Assembly: GCF_022341425.1 (NCBI RefSeq)
Contig: NZ_JABFUC010000003.1
Coordinates: forward strand, 1-64,000
Source: Billgrantia campisalis
GTDB lineage: Bacteria > Pseudomonadota > Gammaproteobacteria > Pseudomonadales > Halomonadaceae
Direction of reading: 5' to 3'
Length of the DNA stretch: 64,000 nucleotides
The notes under the pieces were generated by a model. It worked only from the letters and a program-made list of their open reading frames with translations. It searched no databases and was not told the DNA's origin. Made by a program: the position numbers and the translations under genes. Shown piece after piece: positions 8,800 to 18,416 of the stretch. The first letter of the stretch is position 1, and every line of letters begins with the position of its first letter.

Positions 8800-9042
8800 T
8801 CTACTAGGACGATACAAGCTGTCGATAACGAGGGGCACCGGGGGCAGGTCGAAGAGGAGGTCCGATTCCAGGGGTGAGGAGCACTGCTCCGAACGGGCTG
8901 GCCATGGATGGCCAGCACCGGCCCTGCAAGCGGAGCGGGACGCGAGAGCGCCGCAGGGAATCGGTAGCGTACAGGGAGGTATTCACAGCGCCTCCTCGCA
9001 GGCCTGCCGCCGGATCAGCCCCGAGTGAGCAAGGAGCTCAAG
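8800..9042. repeat. Non-coding spacer with probable dispersed intergenic repeat element
   Basis: No gene is visible in these 243 bp. The segment from about 8875 to 9025 contains the perfect palindrome GCTGGCCATGGATGGCCAGC (8895-8914) and, further on, GGGAGGTATTCACAGCGCCTCC with complementary ends. The layout (a CATGGATGG palindrome followed by purine-rich GAGCGCCGCAGGG sequence) resembles intergenic repeats I recall from related genomes. Only one copy is in this window, so the repeat call is tentative. Confidence 0.4.
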
Positions 9043-10248
9043 ATGAGCGGACCGCTGGACGGTATCACGGTGCTCGATATGTCGCGGGTTCTGGCGGGCC
9101 CCTGGGCCGGTCAGCTGCTCGCCGACCTGGGTGCGCGGGTGATCAAGATCGAGCATCCCCAGCGCGGTGACGATACCCGCGGCTGGGGGCCGCCCTGGCT
9201 GGCCGAGGGCGATGACCTGGAGACCACCGCCGCCTACTACCTCTGCGCCAACCGTGGCAAGCAGTCGCTGGCGGTGGATATCGCCAGCGAGAGGGGGCAG
9301 GAGCTGATTCGACAGCTGGCCGAAGGGGCCGACATTCTGCTCGAGAACTTCAAGGTCGGGGGGCTGGCCAAGTACGGGCTCGACTACGCCAGCCTTCGCG
9401 AACGCAATTCGCGGCTGATCGGCTGTTCCATCACCGGCTTCGGCCAGGATGGACCCTATGCCCACCGGGCCGGCTATGACTTCATGATCCAGGCCATGGG
9501 CGGGCTGATGAGCATCGGCGGTGAGCCGGACGGCATGCCGATGAAGACTGGGGTGGCGATCACCGACGTGATGACCGGCCTCTATGCCACTATCGGGGTG
9601 CTGGCGGCCCTGCAGGAGCGCTCCCGCACCGGCGTGGGGCGCCATGTGGACGTGGCGCTGCTCGACGTCCAGGTGGCGGCGCTGGCCAACCAGGCCCTCA
9701 ATGCCCTGGTCAGCGGGCAGTCGCCCCAGCGTCACGGCAACGCTCACCCCAATATCGTGCCCTATCAGGCCTTCGCCTGTACCGATGGCTACCTGGTGCT
9801 CACCGTGGGCAACGATAGCCAGTTCGCCCGTCTGGCGCGCCTGCTTGGCCACCCCGAGTGGTCCGCGGATCCGGCCTATGCCACCAACGCGGCGCGGGTC
9901 GGCAATCGCGAGGTGCTGGTGCCGATGATCCAGGCGATCTTTCGCACCCGCGAGCGCGACGACTGGCTGGCCGAGCTGGAGGCGAGTGGTATTCCGGCCG
10001 GCCCCATCAACACCCTCACCGAAGTGTTCGACGACCCTCAGGTTCGTCATCGCGGCATGCAATGCACCCTGAAGCGCGGCGAGCTCGACGTGCCCCAGGT
10101 GGCCAATCCCCTGCGCTTCGACGGCGAGACGGCCACCAGCGAGGTGGCGCCGCCCAGGCTCGGGCAGGACAGCGACACGATACTGGCCGAGATGGGGCTC
10201 ACCTCGGATGATATTGCCCGCCTCCGGCGGGAAGGGGTAGTGAGATAG
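9043..10248 (+). CDS. Class III (CaiB/BaiF) CoA-transferase, probably succinyl-CoA:glutarate
   Basis: Transfers CoA between acids through an enzyme-bound aspartyl-CoA. The 401-aa protein has the family III pattern: LDMSRVLAGPWAGQLLADLGA (N-terminus), DTRGWGPP near residue 44, the GYDFMIQAMGG segment with predicted catalytic Asp146, and HGNAHPNIVPYQAF near 240. The ATG at 9043 was chosen because AAGGAG (9031-9036) precedes it by 6 nt; a GTG at 9025 would add six residues. Its position directly after glutaryl-CoA dehydrogenase is the arrangement of the SUGCT-type enzyme that makes glutaryl-CoA from glutarate. A heptamer array begins at the base after its TAG stop. Confidence 0.87.
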   Translation: MSGPLDGITVLDMSRVLAGPWAGQLLADLGARVIKIEHPQRGDDTRGWGPPWLAEGDDLETTAAYYLCANRGKQSLAVDIASERGQELIRQLAEGADILLENFKVGGLAKYGLDYASLRERNSRLIGCSITGFGQDGPYAHRAGYDFMIQAMGGLMSIGGEPDGMPMKTGVAITDVMTGLYATIGVLAALQERSRTGVGRHVDVALLDVQVAALANQALNALVSGQSPQRHGNAHPNIVPYQAFACTDGYLVLTVGNDSQFARLARLLGHPEWSADPAYATNAARVGNREVLVPMIQAIFRTRERDDWLAELEASGIPAGPINTLTEVFDDPQVRHRGMQCTLKRGELDVPQVANPLRFDGETATSEVAPPRLGQDSDTILAEMGLTSDDIARLRREGVVR

Positions 10249-10373
10249 GAACGAGGAACAAGGGACGAGGGGCGAGGAACGGAACCTGACAAGCCGGTAT
10301 TGCCGGCGACAGACTGCCTTGCTCCTTGCTCCTTGCTCCTTGCTCCTTGCTCCTTGCTCCTTGCTCCTTGCTC
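10249..10373. repeat. Pair of opposed heptamer arrays between convergent genes
   Basis: The left array starts at the base after the CoA-transferase stop: GAACGAG, GAACAAG, GGACGAG, GGGCGAG (10249-10276), then a decayed unit. The right array has eight identical CTTGCTC units (10318-10373; sense strand of ppsR GAGCAAG) ending 1 nt from the ppsR stop. All intact units fit GNNCRAG on the sense strand of the gene they follow. Confidence 0.95.
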
Positions 10374-10374
10374 C

Positions 10375-11208
10375 TTATCTGGGTGAGAAGCGCCGCGTCA
10401 GCCCCGTTTCGGCGATCATCCGGGTAGAGATCTCCTCCACCGAGAAGCGGGTGGTGTCGATATAGGGGATATGCAGCTGGCGGTACAGCGCCTCGGCCTG
10501 CCCCACCTCCTGGGCACACTGGTCCATGGAGCTGTAGCGACTGTTGGGGCGGCGCTCATGGCGGATTGCCGCCAGGCGGCGCGGGTCGATGGTCAGCCCG
10601 AACAGCTTGTGGCGATGCTGGGCCAGCGCCTTGGGCAGCTTGAGAGTGCCATCCTCGTCCTGGTCGTCCTCGGTGAGCGGGTAGTTGGCGGCGCGGATGC
10701 CGAACTGCAGCGCCAGGTAGAGCGAGGTAGGGGTCTTGCCGCAGCGCGAGACGCCGACCAGGATCACGTCCGCCTTGTCGTACTGATGGGTGCGCGCACC
10801 GTCGTCGTTGTCCAGGGCGAAGTGCACCGAGTGGATGCGGTCCATGTAGACGTCATCGCGGCCGATGGAGTGGGTGCGGCCCACGCTGTAGGTGGAGCGG
10901 GTGGCCAGCTCCTCCTCCAGCGGCTTGAGAAAGGTCGAGAAGATGTCGATCTTGAAACCGGTGGCCTCGCGGATCACCCCGCGGATCGTCTCGTCGACGA
11001 TGGTATCGATGATGATCGGCTCCTGGCCGTCGCGTACCGCCGTGGCGTTGATCACCTCCACCAGGGTGCGCGCCTTGTCCACCGAGTCGATATACGGCTT
11101 GGTGAGCATGCGGATATCGACGTTCTCGAACTGGGCCAGCAGGCTGCGGCCCAGGGACTCGGCGGTGATGCCGGTGCCGTCGGAAATGAAGAAGGCGGTA
11201 CGGGTCAT
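10375..11208 (-). CDS. ppsR: PEP synthetase regulatory protein (bifunctional kinase/pyrophosphorylase)
   Basis: DUF299 protein that inactivates PEP synthetase by ADP-dependent phosphorylation and reactivates it by Pi-dependent dephosphorylation. The 277-aa length equals the E. coli protein. It starts [20 protein letters not shown], has [25 protein letters not shown] near residue 113 (family block), and the P-loop GVSRCGKT at 152-159 that binds ADP. The sequence remains open upstream of the ATG at 11208, but no family similarity lies there. It is divergent from ppsA, its target, as in many gammaproteobacteria. Its TAA stop is followed after 1 nt by eight copies of GAGCAAG. Confidence 0.95.
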   Translation of the reverse strand: MTRTAFFISDGTGITAESLGRSLLAQFENVDIRMLTKPYIDSVDKARTLVEVINATAVRDGQEPIIIDTIVDETIRGVIREATGFKIDIFSTFLKPLEEELATRSTYSVGRTHSIGRDDVYMDRIHSVHFALDNDDGARTHQYDKADVILVGVSRCGKTPTSLYLALQFGIRAANYPLTEDDQDEDGTLKLPKALAQHRHKLFGLTIDPRRLAAIRHERRPNSRYSSMDQCAQEVGQAEALYRQLHIPYIDTTRFSVEEISTRMIAETGLTRRFSPR

Positions 11209-11454
11209 GGCGATGAGGCTTTCATGGCGAAGGGCAGGCGTCCATTGTCGTGGCAGACGGCCGTGCGGGCAAGCCGGCGCCGAGCGGCACGCAGCGGCGC
11301 CCACTACAGGAATCGGGCGATAGCGGCCACTGTTGTAAAAATCCTCCAGTGACTTCGATGTTAGACCAATGGCGAATATGGCGTCTTGCCGGTATGGTGG
11401 CGACCATCGCAATTGATGGCCGAGTGCCTCGGCATCGAAGATCAAGGGGGTCTC

Positions 11455-13818
<2,364 letters not shown>

Positions 13819-13827
<9 letters not shown>

Positions 13828-13850
13828 GCGGAAGACTATCGCCTAAGCGG
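13819..13850 (+). repeat. 13-bp duplication around the ppsA stop codon
   Basis: ATCGCCTAAGCGG occurs at 13819-13831, containing the TAA stop, and again at 13838-13850, 19 bp later. It looks like a small slippage duplication of the gene end. Confidence 0.85.
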
Positions 13851-13862
13851 CAAGCGGGCTTT

Positions 13863-13898
13863 ACAGCACCCGGCTGATCCCACTCAGCCGGGTGCTGT
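13863..13898 (+). terminator. Intrinsic terminator of ppsA
   Basis: ACAGCACCCGGCTGA, loop TCCCAC, TCAGCCGGGTGCTGT, then TTGTT: a 15-bp perfect stem 36 bp after the ppsA stop. Confidence 0.88.
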
Positions 13899-13966
13899 TT
13901 GTTCAGGCTCGTCTATGCTGAGACTCACCCTGTTCGACGACGAGCTGTCACACGGAGCGTTTCGCC

Positions 13967-15793
13967 ATGATGAGTCCCTGGGTCTTACGTTCACGGCAGC
14001 GGCTGGTGCCGCTGGCCGCCGCCCTGATGCTGGGCCTGCCGCTCTCGGTTCACGCCGAGGTGGCCTTCGATTACGACATGCCGGAGATCGCCCCCGAGGT
14101 AGCCTCGGATTACGAGGAGAAGCCGGGTTGGGCCACCGAGCGCTTTGCCGTGGCCGCGGCCAATCCGCTGGCCACCGATGCCGGCTACCAGGTGCTCAGG
14201 GCCGGCGGCAACGCCGTCGATGCGGTGGTGGCGGTGCAGATGGTGCTGACGCTGGTCGAGCCCCAGTCCAGCGGGATTGGCGGTGGCGCCTTCTTGATGC
14301 ATTACGACGGTGAGACGGTCAGCGCCTTCGACGGCCGTGAAACGGCACCGAGCGCGGTGGACGGCAGCCTCTTCCTGGACGACAGCGGCGAGCCGCTGGA
14401 CTTCATGGACGCCGCCGCCAGCGGCCTCTCGGTGGGCGTGCCGGGCACCGTGCGCATGCTCGAGCTGGCCCACGCCGAGCACGGCCGACTACCCTGGGCG
14501 CAGTTGTTCGGCCCGGCCATTGCCCTGGCCGAACAGGGTTTCCCGGTGAGCCGCCGCTTGCATACCAGCCTCGCCGAGGAGCAGCACCTGCGCGACGACC
14601 CCTTGGGCGGCGCCTTCTACTACCCCGACGGCGAAGCCCTGGCGGTGGGCCATGAGCTGCGTAACCCGGCCCTGGCGGCCATCCTGCGTGAGATCGCCGA
14701 GCACGGAAGCGCCGCCCTGCACGAGGGCCCCATCGCCGAGGACCTGGTGGAACGGGTGCGTTCTCACCACACCCGGCCTGGGGCGCTCGGCCTGGAGGAT
14801 CTGGCCGGCTACGAGGCAAAGCGCCGCGAGCCCCTGTGCGGTGACTGGAAGGCCTACACCCTGTGCGGCTTCCCGCCCCCCTCGTCGGGGCAGCTGACCA
14901 TCATGCAGATTCTCGGCATTCTCGAGCACCTGCCCGAACTGGAGGCGCCGGTCGCCGATGGCCTTCCCAGCGAGCCCTGGCTCCACCAGTTCCTCGAGGC
15001 CTCGCGGCTCGCCTTCGCCGATCGCGGCCTCTATATCGCTGACCCCGACTTTGTTGAGGCCCCGGGGAGCGATTGGGCCACCCTGTTCGATCCGGACTAC
15101 CTGGCCAGCCGCGCCGAGCTGATCGGCGAGCAGAGCATCGGCAGCGGCAACGCCGAACCCGGCAATCCCGCCGCCTTGGCCACCGCCTGGGCGATTCAGC
15201 CCGAGCAGCCGGAGTACGGCACCAGCCATATCAGCATCATCGATGAGCAGGGCAATGCCATCGCCATGACCACCACCATCGAGGCCGCCTTCGGCGCGCG
15301 CATCCTCGCCGACGGCAGCACCGGCCTGGCGGGCGGCTACCTGCTCAACAATGAGCTCACCGACTTCTCCTTCAGCCCCACGGACGCCGAGGGCACGCCA
15401 ATCGCCAACCGGGTGGAGCCCGGCAAGCGTCCCCGTTCGAGCATGAGCCCGACGCTGGTCTTCGAGCGCGACAGCGGTGAGCTGGTGGCAAGCCTCGGCT
15501 CGCCGGGCGGCGCGGCGATCATCCACTACACCGCCAAGGCGCTGGTGGCGATGCTCGACTGGGGGCTCAATGCCCAGGAGGCGCTCGATCTGCCCCACGC
15601 CATCACCCTCGGTGGGCCGGCCTTCCTGGAGGAGGGGCGCTTCCCCGCCGCGACCCTTGAGGCCCTCAACGCCCGCGGTCACGACGCCAGCGAACGCGAA
15701 CTGGTCAGCGGCCTGCAGGCGCTGCAGGTGACCGAAACGGGCCTGTTCGGCGGCGCCGACCCGCGGCGTGAAGGTGTGGTGATGGGGGAATAG
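13967..15793 (+). CDS. ggt: Gamma-glutamyltransferase, secreted precursor
   Basis: Periplasmic enzyme that hydrolyses or transfers the gamma-glutamyl group of glutathione and related compounds. The 608-aa precursor has a signal peptide (about residues 1-30, RQRLVPLAAALMLGLPLSVHA). Typical blocks follow: AGGNAVDAVVAVQ near 78, SSGIGGGAFLMHY near 100, and GLSVGVPGTVRML near 148. Autocleavage should occur before Thr419 in YGTSHISIID, giving large and small subunits; the small subunit has ELTDFSF and SSMSPTLV. It is a single gene with no clear operon partner. Its TAG stop is followed immediately by four GNNCRAG heptamers. Confidence 0.93.
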   Translation: MMSPWVLRSRQRLVPLAAALMLGLPLSVHAEVAFDYDMPEIAPEVASDYEEKPGWATERFAVAAANPLATDAGYQVLRAGGNAVDAVVAVQMVLTLVEPQSSGIGGGAFLMHYDGETVSAFDGRETAPSAVDGSLFLDDSGEPLDFMDAAASGLSVGVPGTVRMLELAHAEHGRLPWAQLFGPAIALAEQGFPVSRRLHTSLAEEQHLRDDPLGGAFYYPDGEALAVGHELRNPALAAILREIAEHGSAALHEGPIAEDLVERVRSHHTRPGALGLEDLAGYEAKRREPLCGDWKAYTLCGFPPPSSGQLTIMQILGILEHLPELEAPVADGLPSEPWLHQFLEASRLAFADRGLYIADPDFVEAPGSDWATLFDPDYLASRAELIGEQSIGSGNAEPGNPAALATAWAIQPEQPEYGTSHISIIDEQGNAIAMTTTIEAAFGARILADGSTGLAGGYLLNNELTDFSFSPTDAEGTPIANRVEPGKRPRSSMSPTLVFERDSGELVASLGSPGGAAIIHYTAKALVAMLDWGLNAQEALDLPHAITLGGPAFLEEGRFPAATLEALNARGHDASERELVSGLQALQVTETGLFGGADPRREGVVMGE

Positions 15794-15863
15794 GAACGAG
15801 GTTCGAGGTTCAAGGTTCGAGGAAGTCCCTAGGCCCTCGAACCTCGTCCCTCGCTCCTCTTAC
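15794..15863. repeat. Opposed heptamer arrays forming an inverted repeat between convergent genes
   Basis: After the ggt stop: GAACGAG, GTTCGAG, GTTCAAG, GTTCGAG (15794-15821). Facing it, after the GDPD stop on the minus strand: a degenerate GTAAGAG, then GAGCGAG, GGACGAG, GTTCGAG (15863-15836). The arms CAAGGTTCGAGG and CCTCGAACCTCG can pair, with one G-T wobble, into a 12-bp stem over a short loop. Confidence 0.92.
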
Positions 15864-15864
15864 C

Positions 15865-17748
15865 TTATTGCCTCAGCCAGTTGCGCAGCTTGACCAGCAG
15901 CAGGGCGCCGTCGCTGAGTTCGCGGCGCTCGTCGATCAGCTCGCGCAGGCGGTCCGGGTAGTCGGTGATGATGGCATCCACGCCGAGGTCGATCATCTCG
16001 GACATCCGGGCGCGGTCGTTCACCGTCCAGGCGTGCACCTCGTAGCCGAACTGGCGCGCCAGGCGAATCTCGCTGTCGGTGATACGGTTGTGGCGCAGCC
16101 CCAGGGCGTCGAAACCGCGCCGCTCCAGGGTGCCGGGCATGACCAACTGAGCCAGCAGGGTGACCCGAAGCTCGGGCTCGCGCTGCTTGATCTCGTCCAC
16201 CACCCAGGGCGACATCACCGCCAGGCGGGTTTCCGCGGCGACGTCGATATCGCCGCAGTGCGCGGTGGGGGCGCCGTCGGGCACGCCATCGTGGCACAGC
16301 TGCCGGGACGCCGACTCGCGCTCCAGCGCCCGCAGCACCCCCTCCACCAGCTCGATCTCGCTGCCGGGGTCGGGCTTCATGTCGATCATCAGCGCACTCC
16401 TGCCGCGCACCGTGGCCAGGGCCTCCTCGAGGGTGGGGATGTGTTCGCCGATAAAGGCATCGCCGAACCAGCTGCCCACGTCCACCCGCTGGAGTTCTTC
16501 CAGGGTCAGGTCGCGAACGTTGCGTGGGTCGCCGGCCAGGCGCTGCAGGCTGCGGTCGTGATAGAGCACCACTGCACCGTCGGCGCTGAGTCGCACATCG
16601 ATCTCCACGTAGTGGGCGCGGTCCAGGATGGCCTGTTCCACCGCGGCCAGGGTGTTCTCGGGCGCCACCATGGAACTGCCGCGGTGGGCGATGATCGTCA
16701 CCTCGTCGCGCAGTTCGAAGCTGTTGACGATCCACCAGGCCTGGCTCAGGGCGAACACGATCACCCCCAGCTCCACGCCCCAGGCCAGCCGCCCCGGGTG
16801 GGCGTCCGGCGGCGGCGCGGGGGGGCGCGGCTCGCGGTGGACCAGGCGCAGGTAGAGGCAGGCCGAGAGTAGGGCGTTGGCGGCGATACCCACGAAGGCG
16901 ATGGCCAGGGTCACCAGCACGTAGCCGGTGAGATAGCCGAGCATCGCCGGAATGAGTACGGCGTTGCGCTCGGGTAGCCACCACAGCATGGGGGTGAACA
17001 GTCGGTCGAAGACCCAGGTGGCCGCCACCGGCAGGGCAATGATCACCAGCAGCAGCGAGATCACCGCCACGGCCACCTGCCCCTGGCGGCCGCGGGTCAG
17101 CTCGCGGCTGCGGGCCAGTGCCCGGCGCGGCGAAATGGGCTCCAGGGTGACCAGCGGTAGGGCCAGGATCCAGCGGAAATAGAGAGTGGCGGCGACGAAG
17201 GCCCAGCCCGCCACCAGGGGCAGCGCCACGGCCAGGAAGTACCACAGCGCCGTGGGACGCACGCGCTGGACGTAGTAGGGGTCCAGCCCGCCGAGAAACA
17301 CGCCGTAGAGCCAACCCAGCAGCAGTGCCAGCGGCACGATCAGCAGCAGGTGCGTGCCGACCTGCAGGACCACCAGCCCGGCCAGGGCGGGCAGGCGCCG
17401 CAGGGTCTGCCATAGCGCCACGAAGGCCAGGCGGTAATGGTTATCCTGGCGGCGAATGGCCACCAGGATCATGCCCGCCTGCTGGGCATAGAGCACCAGG
17501 AAGAACAAGCCGATGGCGGCCAGCGCCCACAGCACGCCGCCGGGGCTCAGCAGCAGGTCGAGCAGATCGGCGTTGGTGATCACCGGCCGGTCGAAGCGGC
17601 CCAGCAGGTGGGTCAGGGTCCAGGCACCCGCCGGGAGCAGCAGGCTCGAAGCCAGCAGCGTGAAGAATAGGTGGTAGGCCACCAGCGGCCGCAGGTGCTC
17701 ACGCAGGCTGCGCAGTAGATCCACACTGAGCGAACTCAGCGACAGCAT
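15865..17748 (-). CDS. Membrane-anchored glycerophosphodiester phosphodiesterase
   Basis: Predicted to hydrolyse glycerophosphodiesters to glycerol-3-phosphate and an alcohol. The 627-aa protein has two parts. Residues 1 to about 345 form a membrane domain with several hydrophobic helices, as in the GDPD membrane-domain family. Residues about 350-610 form the GDPD TIM barrel with VTIIAHRGSSMVAPENT (catalytic His355-Arg356), YVEIDVRLSADGAVVLYHD (metal-binding Glu/Asp and second His) and LMIDMKPDP. The hydrophobic N-terminus should place the catalytic domain at the membrane. It stands 98 bp downstream of rraA on the same strand; a GGGCAAGG/CCTTGCCC hairpin (17805-17834) lies between them. Its TAA stop is followed by a heptamer array. 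Confidence 0.9.
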   Translation of the reverse strand: MLSLSSLSVDLLRSLREHLRPLVAYHLFFTLLASSLLLPAGAWTLTHLLGRFDRPVITNADLLDLLLSPGGVLWALAAIGLFFLVLYAQQAGMILVAIRRQDNHYRLAFVALWQTLRRLPALAGLVVLQVGTHLLLIVPLALLLGWLYGVFLGGLDPYYVQRVRPTALWYFLAVALPLVAGWAFVAATLYFRWILALPLVTLEPISPRRALARSRELTRGRQGQVAVAVISLLLVIIALPVAATWVFDRLFTPMLWWLPERNAVLIPAMLGYLTGYVLVTLAIAFVGIAANALLSACLYLRLVHREPRPPAPPPDAHPGRLAWGVELGVIVFALSQAWWIVNSFELRDEVTIIAHRGSSMVAPENTLAAVEQAILDRAHYVEIDVRLSADGAVVLYHDRSLQRLAGDPRNVRDLTLEELQRVDVGSWFGDAFIGEHIPTLEEALATVRGRSALMIDMKPDPGSEIELVEGVLRALERESASRQLCHDGVPDGAPTAHCGDIDVAAETRLAVMSPWVVDEIKQREPELRVTLLAQLVMPGTLERRGFDALGLRHNRITDSEIRLARQFGYEVHAWTVNDRARMSEMIDLGVDAIITDYPDRLRELIDERRELSDGALLLVKLRNWLRQ

Positions 17749-17846
17749 GGCGAGATCAACGAGAGCAATATCATGCCATTAGAGTGGCACCCATCGAGCG
17801 GGAAGGGCAAGGTGACGGATGGCCGGCCTTGCCCCGAGGGTGTCGG

Positions 17847-18335
17847 TCACCCCTCCAGCGGCAGGCGCTCCTCGGCGACCAGGATGCCGTTGTTGTCGGC
17901 GTAGAGCCACTCGCCGGGCGTCAGGGTCACCCCGGCGAAGGTGACGGGGATGTCGCGCTGGCCTTCGCCACGCTTCTCGCTCTTGCGTGGGTGGGTGCCC
18001 AGGGCCTGGACCCCCAGGTCGGTCTCGGCCAGCACGTCTACGTCGCGCACGAAGCCGTACATCACCACGCCGGCCCAGCCGTTGTCCACGGCCTGTTCGG
18101 CCAGCATGTCGCCGAGCATGGCGCAGCGGCTGGAGCCGCCGGCATCGACCACCAGCACGGCCCCCTCGCCGGGCTCGGCCACCGCCTGCTTGACCAGGGA
18201 GTTGTCCTCGAAGCACTTGACCGTGCGCACCGGGCCGCAGAACGCCTCGCGTCCGCCGAAGTTGATGAAGATCGGGTCCAGCACCCTGACCTCGGGGTGG
18301 GCATCGCAGATGTCCGGGGTAATGATGGCACTCAT
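17847..18335 (-). CDS. rraA: RraA-family protein (ribonuclease E activity regulator A / aldolase-like)
   Basis: The 162-aa protein equals the length of E. coli RraA (161 aa), which binds RNase E and slows mRNA decay. Conserved features are [27 protein letters not shown] (residues about 24-50), [22 protein letters not shown] near 68, [14 protein letters not shown] near 92, and [14 protein letters not shown]. The ATG at 18335 was chosen because similarity begins there. The family also contains HMG/CHA aldolases, which share the fold and the G..RD motif, so an enzymatic role is possible; no matching pathway genes adjoin. It lies 81 bp downstream of the bacteriophytochrome gene on the same strand. 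Confidence 0.85.
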   Translation of the reverse strand: MSAIITPDICDAHPEVRVLDPIFINFGGREAFCGPVRTVKCFEDNSLVKQAVAEPGEGAVLVVDAGGSSRCAMLGDMLAEQAVDNGWAGVVMYGFVRDVDVLAETDLGVQALGTHPRKSEKRGEGQRDIPVTFAGVTLTPGEWLYADNNGILVAEERLPLEG

Positions 18336-18416
18336 CGCCTGGCTCCTGTTGCGGATCAAAGGGCCCCAGATGATGCCACATCCGTGGCCCGGGGAAAGAC
18401 GGCTTTGGTGGGTGAT

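Noticed and set aside
7600..8838. Long minus-strand frame opposite glutaryl-CoA dehydrogenase (and similar ones opposite other dehydrogenases)
   Set aside because: Histidine- and glycine-rich antisense translation with no family motif, caused by codon bias.
10199..10519. Open frame through the heptamers giving a SKEQGAR-type repeated peptide
   Set aside because: It overlaps the ppsR 3' end and the repeats in another frame; the repetition reflects the DNA array, not a protein.
11209..11454. Small gene between ppsR and ppsA
   Set aside because: Short open frames have no ribosome site and no recognisable sequence; the region is best seen as divergent promoter DNA.
17805..17834. GGGCAAGG/CCTTGCCC hairpin as rraA terminator
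   Set aside because: The stem is plausible but no T run follows on the minus strand, so it is only mentioned with the GDPD gene.
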